From: Eubacteriales bacterium
GTDB lineage: Bacteria; Bacillota; Clostridia; Lachnospirales; Lachnospiraceae
DNA: 64,000 bases
Direction of reading: 5' to 3'
NCBI GenBank assembly: GCA_030525875.1
Contig: JAUNDV010000008.1
Span: forward strand, 1-64,000
Each line of letters begins with the position of its first letter. The first letter of the stretch is position 1. The notes under the pieces are model-generated. The model saw only the letters and a program-made list of their open reading frames with translations. It was not told where the DNA came from and made no database searches. The position numbers were made by a program, and so were the translations under genes. Below are positions 1 to 6,316 of the stretch, in pieces.

Positions 1-29
1 CTTTATAATGGCATAAAGGAGGTGTCTTA

Positions 30-359
30 ATGGCTACAATAACTGTAAGAATATATCCAGCTCTTTATGAGAGTTTAAATACTGTCTCTGAGCAAACCGG
101 AATCCCTAAATCATCACTTATTCTTTATGCGCTCAATGATCAGCTTCGCTTAAAGAATAATTTTGAAGAATTAGATTACAGTCCTGTTTCCGGGAAATCA
201 GATGATTCCATAAGATTTACATTGCGTTTGCCAGATTCACTAAAAGAACTGCTTCAAACTGCTTCTGCTGCCAATAACATATCTACCAATCAACTTATTA
301 ACGAGTGTGTAAACCATTTTAAAGTCTTATATTGGCAAGCTTATGCCAAAGAGCAATAA
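30..359 (+). CDS. Tandem ribbon-helix-helix (RHH/CopG-like) small protein
   Basis: A 109-residue protein that appears to hold two RHH-type DNA-binding units in one chain: residues 3-42 (beta strand TITVRIYP followed by two helices) and residues 60-100 (strand SIRFTLRLP followed by two helices). RHH proteins normally bind DNA as dimers, so a tandem copy could fold as a single-chain dimer. A strong AAAGGAGG site precedes the ATG. It lies at the left edge of the window on the integrative element, and its 3' end overlaps a small RHH gene on the other strand. The fold is inferred from pattern. A role as element regulator or antitoxin is a guess. Confidence 0.7.
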   Translation: MATITVRIYPALYESLNTVSEQTGIPKSSLILYALNDQLRLKNNFEELDYSPVSGKSDDSIRFTLRLPDSLKELLQTASAANNISTNQLINECVNHFKVLYWQAYAKEQ

Positions 360-453
360 ATATAAGCGCTGCTATTGATATGCCTGTTGTTTCACTTATT
401 AGGTTCATCGCTTCATATAGATCGGCAGGCATTCTATAAGTTACAGTTTTCAT
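319..453 (-). CDS. Small RHH-type protein (44 aa), antisense-overlapping its paralogue
   Basis: A 44-residue ORF beginning MKTVTYRMPADLYEAMN. Its ATG overlaps the TGA of the upstream excisionase-like gene (ATGA), which suggests translational coupling. The sequence aligns along its length with residues 1-40 of the tandem RHH protein on the opposite strand (TVTYRMPADLYEAMNLISETTGIS versus TITVRIYPALYESLNTVSEQTGIP, shown in short pieces), so the two are probably related. Its last 41 bases overlap the 3' end of that gene in antisense. A small CopG/Arc-type DNA-binding protein is likely. It could also be a truncated copy of a longer RHH protein. Confidence 0.55.
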   Translation of the reverse strand: MKTVTYRMPADLYEAMNLISETTGISIAALIFIALWHKLANIRL

Positions 454-665
454 GCTCTTTCCTCACAATTCCCATCCAAATACTTATTGAGATATTCTTC
501 CACCTTTTGGACACTGTATAGTACAGTTCTGCCGTATTGAATTCTCGCACCTGATTCTTTCCCTATCTGAGTAGCTCTAGGAAGTCCCACATCCAGCATT
601 CCTGCCAATTTTTCTGCTCTAACATATAATGGAAAATCAACTTTTCTATCTTTCGTTTTGTGCAT
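450..665 (-). CDS. Excisionase-like HTH protein (DUF6462-type)
   Basis: A 71-residue protein starting MHKTKDRKVDF. A longer frame exists upstream, but this ATG has a good GAGGAG site 5-6 bases away. The core (residues ~12-60: YVRAEKLAGMLDVGLPRATQIGKE, then ARIQYGRTVLYSVQKVEEYL) has the layout of MerR/Xis-type winged helix proteins: a helix-turn-helix that reads a tag-like segment, then a strand and a terminal helix. Such proteins on mobile elements act as excisionases or helix-distorting accessory factors for the integrase. It overlaps the preceding gene by 20 bases and the next by 4, so the three are one minus-strand operon. Confidence 0.6.
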   Translation of the reverse strand: MHKTKDRKVDFPLYVRAEKLAGMLDVGLPRATQIGKESGARIQYGRTVLYSVQKVEEYLNKYLDGNCEERA

Positions 666-888
666 TGTTCTCCTCCTCATAACGCTCTGGCAATGGCATC
701 CATGCATTGACAAAGAAACCAAATGATGAATATGTAAAGTTATTACTGCCTGGATAAAATGCTTTTCTACCGCATTCATCTTCATCATATCTGCCCACAG
801 ATGGCGTAGGCCAATTTTTGAATGACACCAGCACATATTTACCTACCTCTGGCAACCTCTCCGTTATCGGTATCCATTTAAGTTCCAT
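646..888 (-). CDS. DUF551-like small phage/element protein
   Basis: An 80-residue protein opening with WIPITERLPEVGKYVLVSF and closing with a hydrophobic AWMPLPERYEEE stretch. This W-I-P-(V/I)-x-E-R-L-P ... W-M-P-L-P-x pattern is typical of the DUF551 family found on phages and integrative elements. The molecular function of the family is unknown. An AAGGAG site sits about 10 bases before the ATG. The gene is second in the minus-strand operon running from the Cro-like gene to the small RHH gene. Confidence 0.65.
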   Translation of the reverse strand: MELKWIPITERLPEVGKYVLVSFKNWPTPSVGRYDEDECGRKAFYPGSNNFTYSSFGFFVNAWMPLPERYEEENNAQNER

Positions 889-923
889 AGTCTTTCTTCT
901 CCTTTCTGAAAATGCATTTAGGG

Positions 924-1139
924 TTAGTCACTAATTTTTTGCTTTCTTGGTTTTAAGAAAAAATCAGTATTCAAGTCTAATGCTCCACATATAAGCTCAT
1001 ATTCTTCAAATGTAAGTTTACGATTTCCATTAAGTGCTAGATTTAGTTTTGGTATAGGAATATTAGTTTCTCTTGCAATATAAGCCTGTGAAATTCCATT
1101 GTTATTCAAATAGTCTTTGATTTTTAATCCTACTTCCAA
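924..1139 (-). CDS. Cro-like small HTH protein
   Basis: A 71-residue protein with a Cro/C1-type helix-turn-helix (residues ~8-60: IKDYLNNNGISQAYIARETNIPIPKLNLALNG). The start is a TTG with an AAAGGAG site at the right distance. It is the first gene of the minus-strand operon and is divergent from the larger XRE repressor, with a 165-bp operator region between them. This is the classic immunity-switch layout: one regulator shuts off the excision/lytic operon and the other counters it. It likely binds the same TTCGA half sites as the repressor. That last point is inference. Confidence 0.7.
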   Translation of the reverse strand: MEVGLKIKDYLNNNGISQAYIARETNIPIPKLNLALNGNRKLTFEEYELICGALDLNTDFFLKPRKQKISD

Positions 1140-1162
1140 TTTTCGACTCCTTTCTTTGTTTT

Positions 1163-1274
1163 TTCGATTTAATCGAATTTATCTGTATAATATATCGGAT
1201 ATTTCGAAATGTCAATACTTTTCTTCGATTTTCTCGAAACTTTTGTTTACAAATTCGAAATACTGTGATATTCT
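1163..1274. promoter_or_regulatory. Divergent promoter/operator switch of the element
   Basis: Two near-identical 15-bp palindromes, TTCGATTTAATCGAA (1163-1177) and TTCGATTTTCTCGAA (1224-1238), plus a 10-bp palindrome ATTTCGAAAT (1201-1210) and a TTCGAA site near 1254. A minus-strand promoter reads TTGACA (1210-1215), 17 bp, TATTAT (1187-1192), with the middle palindrome inside its spacer. A plus-strand promoter reads TTTACA (1246-1251), 17 bp, TATTCT (1269-1274), with a TTCGAA in its spacer. The arrangement is what is expected for a repressor that controls both directions. Confidence 0.75.
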
Positions 1275-1304
1275 CATCTTAACGATATATAGGAGGAGTT
1301 GATT

Positions 1305-1748
1305 ATGCAGGCTACATTTGGAAGCAAGATTAGAGAAGCAAGAAAAGCTAAAAAATATACTCAACGAGAACTTGCAAATTTAATAGGTGCTAAACATAAT
1401 TCTGTAAGTGATTGGGAAAATGATAAGAATAAGCCTGACCCAGATACTATTGAATTACTTTGTGGAGTGCTTGATTTATCTCCTAATTACTTGTTAGCAT
1501 CTAATTCTAATAATGAAAGCATTACCCTCCGTGAAAAGGGAATTATAAAAAAATACCGCACGCTTGATGCACACGGTAAAGATATGGTGGATACCATACT
1601 AGATAAGGAATATGACAGAGTGTGTGAGTCTGCTGCCGAGTATGACTACTTAGAACCTGTGGCAGCACACCAGCGTACAGACATAGAAGTAACTGACGAG
1701 ATGATAGCACATGATGATGACTTGATGGATAATTTTGATAACTTTTGA
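1305..1748 (+). CDS. XRE-family repressor (C1-like)
   Basis: A 147-residue protein counted from ATG 1305, which is 8 bases after an AGGAGG site; an in-frame TTG at 1299 is too close to that site. An N-terminal Cro/C1 HTH occupies residues ~5-62 (GSKIREARKAKKYTQRELANLIGA, then SVSDWEND, both shown in part). The acidic tail (residues 120-147) has no protease motif. Its immediate downstream partner is an ImmA/IrrE-type metallopeptidase, and in elements such as ICEBs1 that pair works as repressor (ImmR) and the anti-repressor protease that cleaves it (ImmA). It is probably the immunity repressor of the element. Confidence 0.8.
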   Translation: MQATFGSKIREARKAKKYTQRELANLIGAKHNSVSDWENDKNKPDPDTIELLCGVLDLSPNYLLASNSNNESITLREKGIIKKYRTLDAHGKDMVDTILDKEYDRVCESAAEYDYLEPVAAHQRTDIEVTDEMIAHDDDLMDNFDNF

Positions 1749-1759
1749 GGAGTGATTGT

Positions 1760-2227
1760 ATGACCTACGGCGAGCTTAAAGAATTGGCGGCCGAAAATGA
1801 CATTGAAGTCAAAGAGCTTCCTCTTGTATCCAGTGATGGAAGGATACGAGGAAGAAAAATAGCTATAAGACATGATATAGAAACAAATGCAGAAAAGGCT
1901 TGTGTCCTTGCTGAGGAGCTTGGCCACTATTACACCTCTATTGGTAATATACTTGATACCTCTACACAGGTTGCTTCTAAGCAAGAGCTACGGGCAAGGA
2001 GATTCGCTCATAATCTGCTGATAGATTATGACCAGCTCTATAAGGCTAAGCTTAGCGGTTGCACCAGCTCGTATGAGATTGCTGAATACTTAGGAGTGGC
2101 TGAGTCGTTCCTCAATGAGGCGCTTGAGAACTTGAAGATGATATACGGCTTATCATTCTGCGCTGGTAAGTATCGTATTGACCTATTGGATACATTCGAC
2201 ATAACACTGCTTGACAGTACTGAGTAG
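1760..2227 (+). CDS. ImmA/IrrE-family metallopeptidase
   Basis: A 155-residue protein from ATG 1760 (MTYGELKELA), with a GAGGAG site just before it that overlaps the repressor stop. The zinc-peptidase motif reads LAEELGHYYTS (residues ~49-59). The canonical HExxH appears in the variant form E-E-L-G-H, which is common in phage and ICE copies. The second half has a helical KLSGCTSSYEIAEYLGV segment. The family cleaves the neighbouring XRE repressor to induce the element, for example in response to DNA damage. The function is inferred from family and context. Confidence 0.75.
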   Translation: MTYGELKELAAENDIEVKELPLVSSDGRIRGRKIAIRHDIETNAEKACVLAEELGHYYTSIGNILDTSTQVASKQELRARRFAHNLLIDYDQLYKAKLSGCTSSYEIAEYLGVAESFLNEALENLKMIYGLSFCAGKYRIDLLDTFDITLLDSTE

Positions 2228-2236
2228 GAGGATTAA

Positions 2237-2611
2237 ATGAACGAATACGTTTATCCTGGAATATTTTCAATGAATGATGATGGAAGCTACACAGTAACTT
2301 TTCCAGACTTGGAAGGCTGTATTACTGAAGGAAAGACACTCAAAGAGGCTTTGAAAATGGCTCAGTCTGCTCTTACTCAATGGATTGAGTATCTTAATGA
2401 TAATAAACTAGATATTCCTAGAGCTTCAGAACAGACAGCTATATCAGTAGAACCAAATGAATTTATTAATCTTGTTTATGCTGATATAAGAGATAACAAG
2501 GCCGTTAAAAGAACTTTAAGCATTCCAAAATGGATGGATGACAAGGCAAGTGAAGCCGGGCTTAGTCTTTCTAAGGTTCTTCAGGAAGCATTAAGAAACA
2601 AGTTTGATTAA
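2237..2611 (+). CDS. HicB-family antitoxin, no HicA partner nearby
   Basis: A 124-residue protein with the HicB fold at residues 3-60 (YPGIFSMNDDGSYTVTFPDLEG, shown in part, then T-GKTLKEALKMAQSAL) and a C-terminal RHH-like DNA-binding end (residues 92-124, KRTLSIPKWMDDKASEAGLS). A GGAGG site precedes the ATG. HicB proteins neutralise the HicA mRNA interferase and repress their own promoter. No HicA-sized ORF lies on either side, so this is an orphan. It is 9 bases after the ImmA-like gene and may simply act as a regulator in the immunity operon. Confidence 0.75.
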   Translation: MNEYVYPGIFSMNDDGSYTVTFPDLEGCITEGKTLKEALKMAQSALTQWIEYLNDNKLDIPRASEQTAISVEPNEFINLVYADIRDNKAVKRTLSIPKWMDDKASEAGLSLSKVLQEALRNKFD

Positions 2612-2651
2612 ATATACTCTCTTCATTGCATTATATACGTTATATAAACAA

Positions 2652-2684
2652 TAAAAAAGCCCTCCATCTCTGGAAGGCAATGAA
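2652..2684 (-). terminator. Intrinsic terminator reading leftward
   Basis: Read on the minus strand: GCCTTCC, 6-base loop, GGAGGGC, then TTTTTT. All seven pairs form (one G-U). No protein gene on the minus strand ends here, so it may end a short untranslated RNA that starts within the inverted repeat at 2702-2750. Confidence 0.6.
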
Positions 2685-2701
2685 TATTATGTGCTGGTTA
2701 C

Positions 2702-2750
2702 GAGAACCGCTATAATACTCCCTCAACAAGATTATTATAGCACAGTTCTC
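2702..2750. repeat. Imperfect inverted repeat with a TATAAT box in each arm
   Basis: The left arm GAGAACCGCTATAATA (2702-2717) and right arm TATTATAGCACAGTTCTC (2733-2750) pair over about 14 of 16 positions around a 15-base centre. Each arm contains CTATAAT in its own direction. On the minus strand the box is an extended -10 (TGCTATAAT). It lies between hicB and the integrase gene. It could be divergent promoters, an operator, or a binding site for element recombination proteins. Confidence 0.5.
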
Positions 2751-2751
2751 C

Positions 2752-2775
2752 TACACCTGCATAGGTGTATTTTTT
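2752..2775 (+). terminator. Terminator/attenuator just before the integrase
   Basis: TACACCT, loop GCAT, AGGTGTA, then six T residues. It sits 28 bases before the integrase ATG and would stop read-through from hicB into int, keeping the integrase low until another promoter or antitermination acts. Confidence 0.65.
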
Positions 2776-2802
2776 GTACTCAAATTTAGGAAGGAGAACA
2801 TC

Positions 2803-3903
2803 ATGAAAAAAAGAAATGATACACGCTATCAAAAAAACTTTCGTTTTCAAGGAAAACGCTATTCAGTCTATGGCAGATCTCTCAAAGAGGTTGAAATAAA
2901 AAAAGCGAAGAAGCTTCAGGAACTTCAGGAATGTATTGTAAACCGTGAAAATCCTACTATGAATACTTACTATGAAATATTTACAGAGCGAAGAAGAGAT
3001 AGTATTAAGGAATCAACTATAAGAGGGCAGAAAAGCCAGTTTAACAAGTGTGCTAACGTGCCTATAATCAACGGTAAGACGTTTGGAGAGCTTCGCATTA
3101 GGGATGTTAAGGCTAGTGATATTCAAGCCGTGCAAACTGCTTTAAAAGGGCTCGGAAACTCCACTAGAACTATCAATGATGCACTCCATCATATTTCTCA
3201 TGTATTCAATGAAGCTATTAAGGATAGAACGGTATCATATAACCCATGCATAGCAATCAACAGCCTTAGACGTACAGAGAGACCTGCAAGAGAAACCAAG
3301 CACAGATCCCTTACAAAAGAAGAAACTGCTTTATTCCTTGAAACTGCTGCCGATAGCTATTACCTCAATGCCTTCAAGTTTATGCTCTGCACTGGAATGA
3401 GACTAGGTGAAATGACTGCATTGCTTAGAAGTGACATTGACAGTAAATACATACATATCTCAAAAACAATCACAAGGAATGAAGACGGAGCCTATCTGAT
3501 TGGTGACTCCGCTAAGACTTATGACAGCCACAGAGATATTCCTCTTACTAATCAGGCAAGGAGTATTATCTATGATCAGTTACAACTTAACAGCATCATG
3601 TTTGGGAATATTATAGATCCAAATAAACCTATATTTTTATCTTCAAAAGGCGAAATCCTTAGAGAATATACTTTTAACCGTGAGATAAAACGAATTACTC
3701 AGCTGTGTGGAATTGAAAAATTTACCTCGCATGCCTTCAGAGCTACTTTTGCCACTCGTTTCATTGAGCAGCGAAGTGGAGATTATAAGATACTCTCTGA
3801 AATTCTTGGCCACTCAGATGTTAAAATTACTCTCAATCTATATACGCATGTTATGGATGAAGCAAAAATTAAAGCTATGCAAGAACTTGAAATTGCATTT
3901 TAA
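2803..3903 (+). CDS. int: Tyrosine recombinase / site-specific integrase
   Basis: A 366-residue integrase. The N-terminal arm-type DNA-binding region (~1-50: RYQKNFRFQGKRYSVYG) is followed by a SAM-like core-binding domain (~52-150) and the catalytic domain with Arg ~200 (CTGMRLGEM), the HxxR box at His ~310/Arg ~313 (TSHAFRATF), His ~337 (LGHSD) and the nucleophile Tyr ~347 (NLYTHV). All catalytic residues are present, so it should be active. AGGAAGGAG precedes the ATG. It is the last gene of the element and points at the 3' end of tRNA-Leu 145 bases downstream, the usual arrangement for integration into a tRNA. Confidence 0.93.
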   Translation: MKKRNDTRYQKNFRFQGKRYSVYGRSLKEVEIKKAKKLQELQECIVNRENPTMNTYYEIFTERRRDSIKESTIRGQKSQFNKCANVPIINGKTFGELRIRDVKASDIQAVQTALKGLGNSTRTINDALHHISHVFNEAIKDRTVSYNPCIAINSLRRTERPARETKHRSLTKEETALFLETAADSYYLNAFKFMLCTGMRLGEMTALLRSDIDSKYIHISKTITRNEDGAYLIGDSAKTYDSHRDIPLTNQARSIIYDQLQLNSIMFGNIIDPNKPIFLSSKGEILREYTFNREIKRITQLCGIEKFTSHAFRATFATRFIEQRSGDYKILSEILGHSDVKITLNLYTHVMDEAKIKAMQELEIAF

Positions 3904-3914
3904 CGCATAAAAAT

Positions 3915-3944
3915 AGCCTTACATTTTAACAGATGTAAGGTTAT
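3915..3944 (+). terminator. Terminator after the integrase
   Basis: CCTTACAT and ATGTAAGG are separated by an 8-base loop and followed by TTATTTATTTT. It lies 10 bases downstream of the integrase stop codon. Confidence 0.65.
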
Positions 3945-3967
3945 TTATTTTGAATTTTGACTGCCAT

Positions 3968-3992
3968 TTTGACTGTCGCCCTGACAGTCAAA
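3968..3992. repeat. Perfect 10-bp inverted repeat near the attachment site
   Basis: TTTGACTGTC and GACAGTCAAA are separated by GCCCT. It lies between int and the tRNA-Leu 3' end. No T-run follows, so it may be an arm-type recombinase or accessory protein site rather than a terminator. Confidence 0.5.
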
Positions 3993-4047
3993 TGCTATTT
4001 TTAGGAGAAATTATGACGAAACGTGACAATTTTTTGCAAAAAAATAA

Positions 4048-4127
4048 TGCGGATGACAGGACTTGAACCTGCACGGTCGCCCACCAGAACCTAAATCTGG
4101 CGCGTCTGCCAATTCCGCCACATCCGC
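4048..4127 (-). tRNA. tRNA-Leu (anticodon UAG)
   Basis: Cloverleaf with acceptor GCGGATG/CATCCGC, anticodon loop TTTAGGT between CCAGA and TCTGG, a short class II variable arm, and T-loop GTTCAAGTC. CCA is not encoded. It is last in the four-tRNA operon. Its 3' end faces the integrase gene, so it is the likely attB of the element to its left; any duplicated core would lie outside the window. Confidence 0.95.
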
Positions 4128-4134
4128 ATTTACA

Positions 4135-4206
4135 CAGGGCTAGCTGGATTCGAACCAGCGAATACAGCAGTCAAAGTGCTGTGCCTTACCGCTTGGCGAT
4201 AGCCCC
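4135..4206 (-). tRNA. tRNA-Gln (anticodon UUG)
   Basis: Acceptor GGGGCTA/TAGCCCT (last pair G-U), D-arm GCCAAGCGGTAAGGC, anticodon loop CTTTGAC between CAGCA and TGCTG, and T-arm GGTTCGAATCC. CCA is not encoded. Confidence 0.95.
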
Positions 4207-4261
4207 ACAATATTTAAAATAAAAAAGACCGGCGCAGTCAACTGCGACAGTCTTGCTTGCG

Positions 4262-4336
4262 GGTGGGTAAAGGGACTCGAACCCTCGACCTTCAGAGCCA
4301 CAATCTGACGCGCTAGCCAACTGTGCTATACCCACC
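4262..4336 (-). tRNA. tRNA-His (anticodon GUG)
   Basis: Acceptor GTGGGTA/TACCCAC with the extra G-1 facing C73 that marks tRNA-His, anticodon loop TTGTGGC between TCAGA and TCTGA, and T-loop GTTCGAGTC. Confidence 0.95.
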
Positions 4337-4360
4337 ATGATGATTACGACAGTAATCCTA

Positions 4361-4434
4361 TGAGCCAGAAGGGATTCGAACCCCCGACCCTGCGCTTAGA
4401 AGGCGCATGCTCTATCCAACTGAGCTACTGACTC
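4361..4434 (-). tRNA. tRNA-Arg (anticodon UCU)
   Basis: Acceptor GAGTCAG/CTGGCTC (one T-G pair), anticodon loop CTTCTAA between TGCGC and GCGCA, and T-loop GTTCGAATC. It is the first tRNA of the operon. Confidence 0.95.
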
Positions 4435-4462
4435 ATGCCACTGTGTTACACAGCGCTCTACT

Positions 4463-4491
4463 ATAATAGTAAATTATATTTGTTTTGTCAA
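4463..4491 (-). promoter_or_regulatory. Promoter of the tRNA operon
   Basis: On the minus strand: TTGACA (4486-4491), 17 bp, TATTAT (4463-4468), 29 bases before tRNA-Arg. This is a near-perfect housekeeping sigma promoter. Confidence 0.8.
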
Positions 4492-4524
4492 TTACTTTTT
4501 TGAATTTTTTTCATTTTTTTGCTT

Positions 4525-4554
4525 TTCAGGAAGATTTTAACAAACCTTCCTGAA
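4525..4554. repeat. Hairpin downstream of the hydrogenase gene
   Basis: TTCAGGAAG and CTTCCTGAA form a perfect 9-bp stem with a 12-base loop. In the direction of the hydrogenase transcript it is followed by A-rich rather than T-rich sequence, so it is a weak terminator at best. It may protect the 3' end of the mRNA. Confidence 0.45.
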
Positions 4555-4572
4555 TCACAAATCTATTTACTC

Positions 4573-4648
4573 TTGAACTACTTATTCTTGATTTACTTAA
4601 TCTTAATCTACTTGTTCTTGATATGCTTACTTTTAATCAACTTAAAAG
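4573..4648. repeat. Degenerate 15-bp tandem repeat, 5 copies
   Basis: Five consecutive units of 15 bases: TTGAACTACTTATTC, TTGATTTACTTAATC, TTAATCTACTTGTTC, TTGATATGCTTACTT and TTAATCAACTTAAAA. It lies between the hydrogenase stop codon and the tRNA operon. No coding meaning is visible. Confidence 0.8.
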
Positions 4649-4662
4649 TAGTCTGATTATGA

Positions 4663-6183
4663 TTAATCAACAAGCTTCTCAAGCTCCTTAACATGCTCTG
4701 TCTCGTTTGAGGTCTTATGCTTAGCCTTCTTAGCGTAAAGATTTACTGCTGCCTGTGACTTCTTAATTGGCTGCATTGTTCCTGCTCCGGCAACACATCC
4801 TCCAGGACATGCCATACCTTCAAGAAGATATCCATTATACTTTCCTGCCTTTGCAAGTGTAAGAAGCTTTCTGCACTCCTTAAGTCCCTCAGCATTTGCA
4901 GTCTTAATTACCTTATCTGGGAAACGCTCATGGATTACATTAACTACAGACTGTGCAACGCCGCCTGAAACAGCAAAATTACGTCCATCTGCTGATGCTG
5001 TATTGATTTCTTCCTCTTCCTGAATATTTTCTATATCTACATGGTTAGCATCGAAGATACCAGCCATCTCCTCAAATGTAAGCACAAAGTCAACTTCTGA
5101 TCTTACACTTCTTCTCATGGCCTCGAGCTTCTTAGCTGCACAAGGTCCTATAAATACAACCTTAGCATTTTTATGTTCAGACTTAATAAGTCTTGCTGTA
5201 AGAGTCATAGGTGTAAGTGCCATGCTTATGCAGTTTGCCTGCTCAGGGAAAAGCTTCTTAGCCATTACAGACCATGCAGGACAGCATGATGTTGCCATAA
5301 ACGGGATTTTCTCTGGAACTTCCTGAACAAAATCAATTGCTTCCTGTGTTGCACAAAGATCTGCACCTACTGCAACCTCAATAATATCAGCAAAGCCTAA
5401 CTGCTTCATTGCAGCTCTGAGCTTTCCTGGTGTAACCTTAGGTCCAAACTGTCCAACAAATGCAGGAGCAACTGCAGCATAAACTCTTTCTCCTGACTGG
5501 ATAGATCTTATTACCTGGAAAATCTGTGACTTATCAGCAATCGCACCAAAAGGACAATTTACAAGACACTGTCCACATGATACACACTTATCATAATCTA
5601 TCTCTGCCTTACCATTTTCATCAGTTGAAATAGCATCCATTCCACAGGCTGCAGCACAAGGTCTTTCCTGTACAATAATTGCATTGTATGCACATACATC
5701 AGCACATCTTCCACACTTAATGCACTTATCCTGATCAATGAATGATCTTCCATCTACTCTGTTAATTGAAACAGCATCCTTAGGACAAACCTCTACACAA
5801 GGATGTGCAAGACATCCCTGACATCCTTCAGTAACAATAACTCTCTTCTCTGCACATCCGTTACATGCAAACTTAATAATATTGATAAGAGGAGGTGTAT
5901 AATATGTATCTGCCTTGTCTGCCTGCTCAATATTATCTGAAAGAGGTGCATGCTCTGAAGCATCTCTGCAAGGAAGACCCATAGCAAGTCTGAGGCGTTC
6001 TCCTACTATAGCTCTTTCAAGGAAAACGTCATTTCTAAAGTTTCCAACCTGTCCCGGAATTATCTTGTATGGCAACTCCTCAATTCTCTTGTCTACAGGC
6101 CACTCTGTATGATAAGCCATACGAGCAACTTCTCTAAATATCCTATGTCTGATTTCCTGAATACGTGTTTCTACGCCTCTCAT
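4663..6183 (-). CDS. [FeFe] hydrogenase, group B (monomeric type)
   Basis: A 506-residue protein that reduces protons to H2 (or the reverse) with electrons from ferredoxin. Four cysteine clusters of [4Fe-4S] type are visible: C121/124/129/133, C154/157/160/164, C176/C180 and C200/203/206/210. The H-cluster signatures follow: L1 TSCCPAW (298-304), L2 GPCAAKK (346-352) and L3 GMACPGGCVAG (456-466). The GPC (not MPC) L2 and PAW in L1 are features of group B rather than the well-studied group A enzymes. There is no NADH-binding partner nearby, so it probably stands alone in the cytoplasm. The maturases HydEFG are not in the window. It is monocistronic. Confidence 0.88.
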   Translation of the reverse strand: MRGVETRIQEIRHRIFREVARMAYHTEWPVDKRIEELPYKIIPGQVGNFRNDVFLERAIVGERLRLAMGLPCRDASEHAPLSDNIEQADKADTYYTPPLINIIKFACNGCAEKRVIVTEGCQGCLAHPCVEVCPKDAVSINRVDGRSFIDQDKCIKCGRCADVCAYNAIIVQERPCAAACGMDAISTDENGKAEIDYDKCVSCGQCLVNCPFGAIADKSQIFQVIRSIQSGERVYAAVAPAFVGQFGPKVTPGKLRAAMKQLGFADIIEVAVGADLCATQEAIDFVQEVPEKIPFMATSCCPAWSVMAKKLFPEQANCISMALTPMTLTARLIKSEHKNAKVVFIGPCAAKKLEAMRRSVRSEVDFVLTFEEMAGIFDANHVDIENIQEEEEINTASADGRNFAVSGGVAQSVVNVIHERFPDKVIKTANAEGLKECRKLLTLAKAGKYNGYLLEGMACPGGCVAGAGTMQPIKKSQAAVNLYAKKAKHKTSNETEHVKELEKLVD

Positions 6184-6316
6184 TAACTTCCTCCTGTTTT
6201 TCTAGCTTTTTAATAAAATTCTATGTCCAAAATATCATATACACTAATCCCTGTTTTGTCCATCATAAAGTATGTATTTTTTATATAAATACATTATACA
6301 TCGGTTCTATAAAGCT

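Noticed and set aside
450..836. Long 128-codon version of the excisionase-like gene
   Set aside because: The first 57 codons overlap the DUF551 gene and contain odd Cys/His/Met-rich sequence. The ATG at 665 has a proper ribosome site.
2237..2611. Complete HicAB toxin-antitoxin module
   Set aside because: No HicA-like ORF is found on either side on either strand.
4525..4554. Strong terminator for the hydrogenase gene
   Set aside because: The stem is perfect, but it is followed by an A-rich rather than T-rich stretch in the transcript direction. It is kept only as a hairpin.
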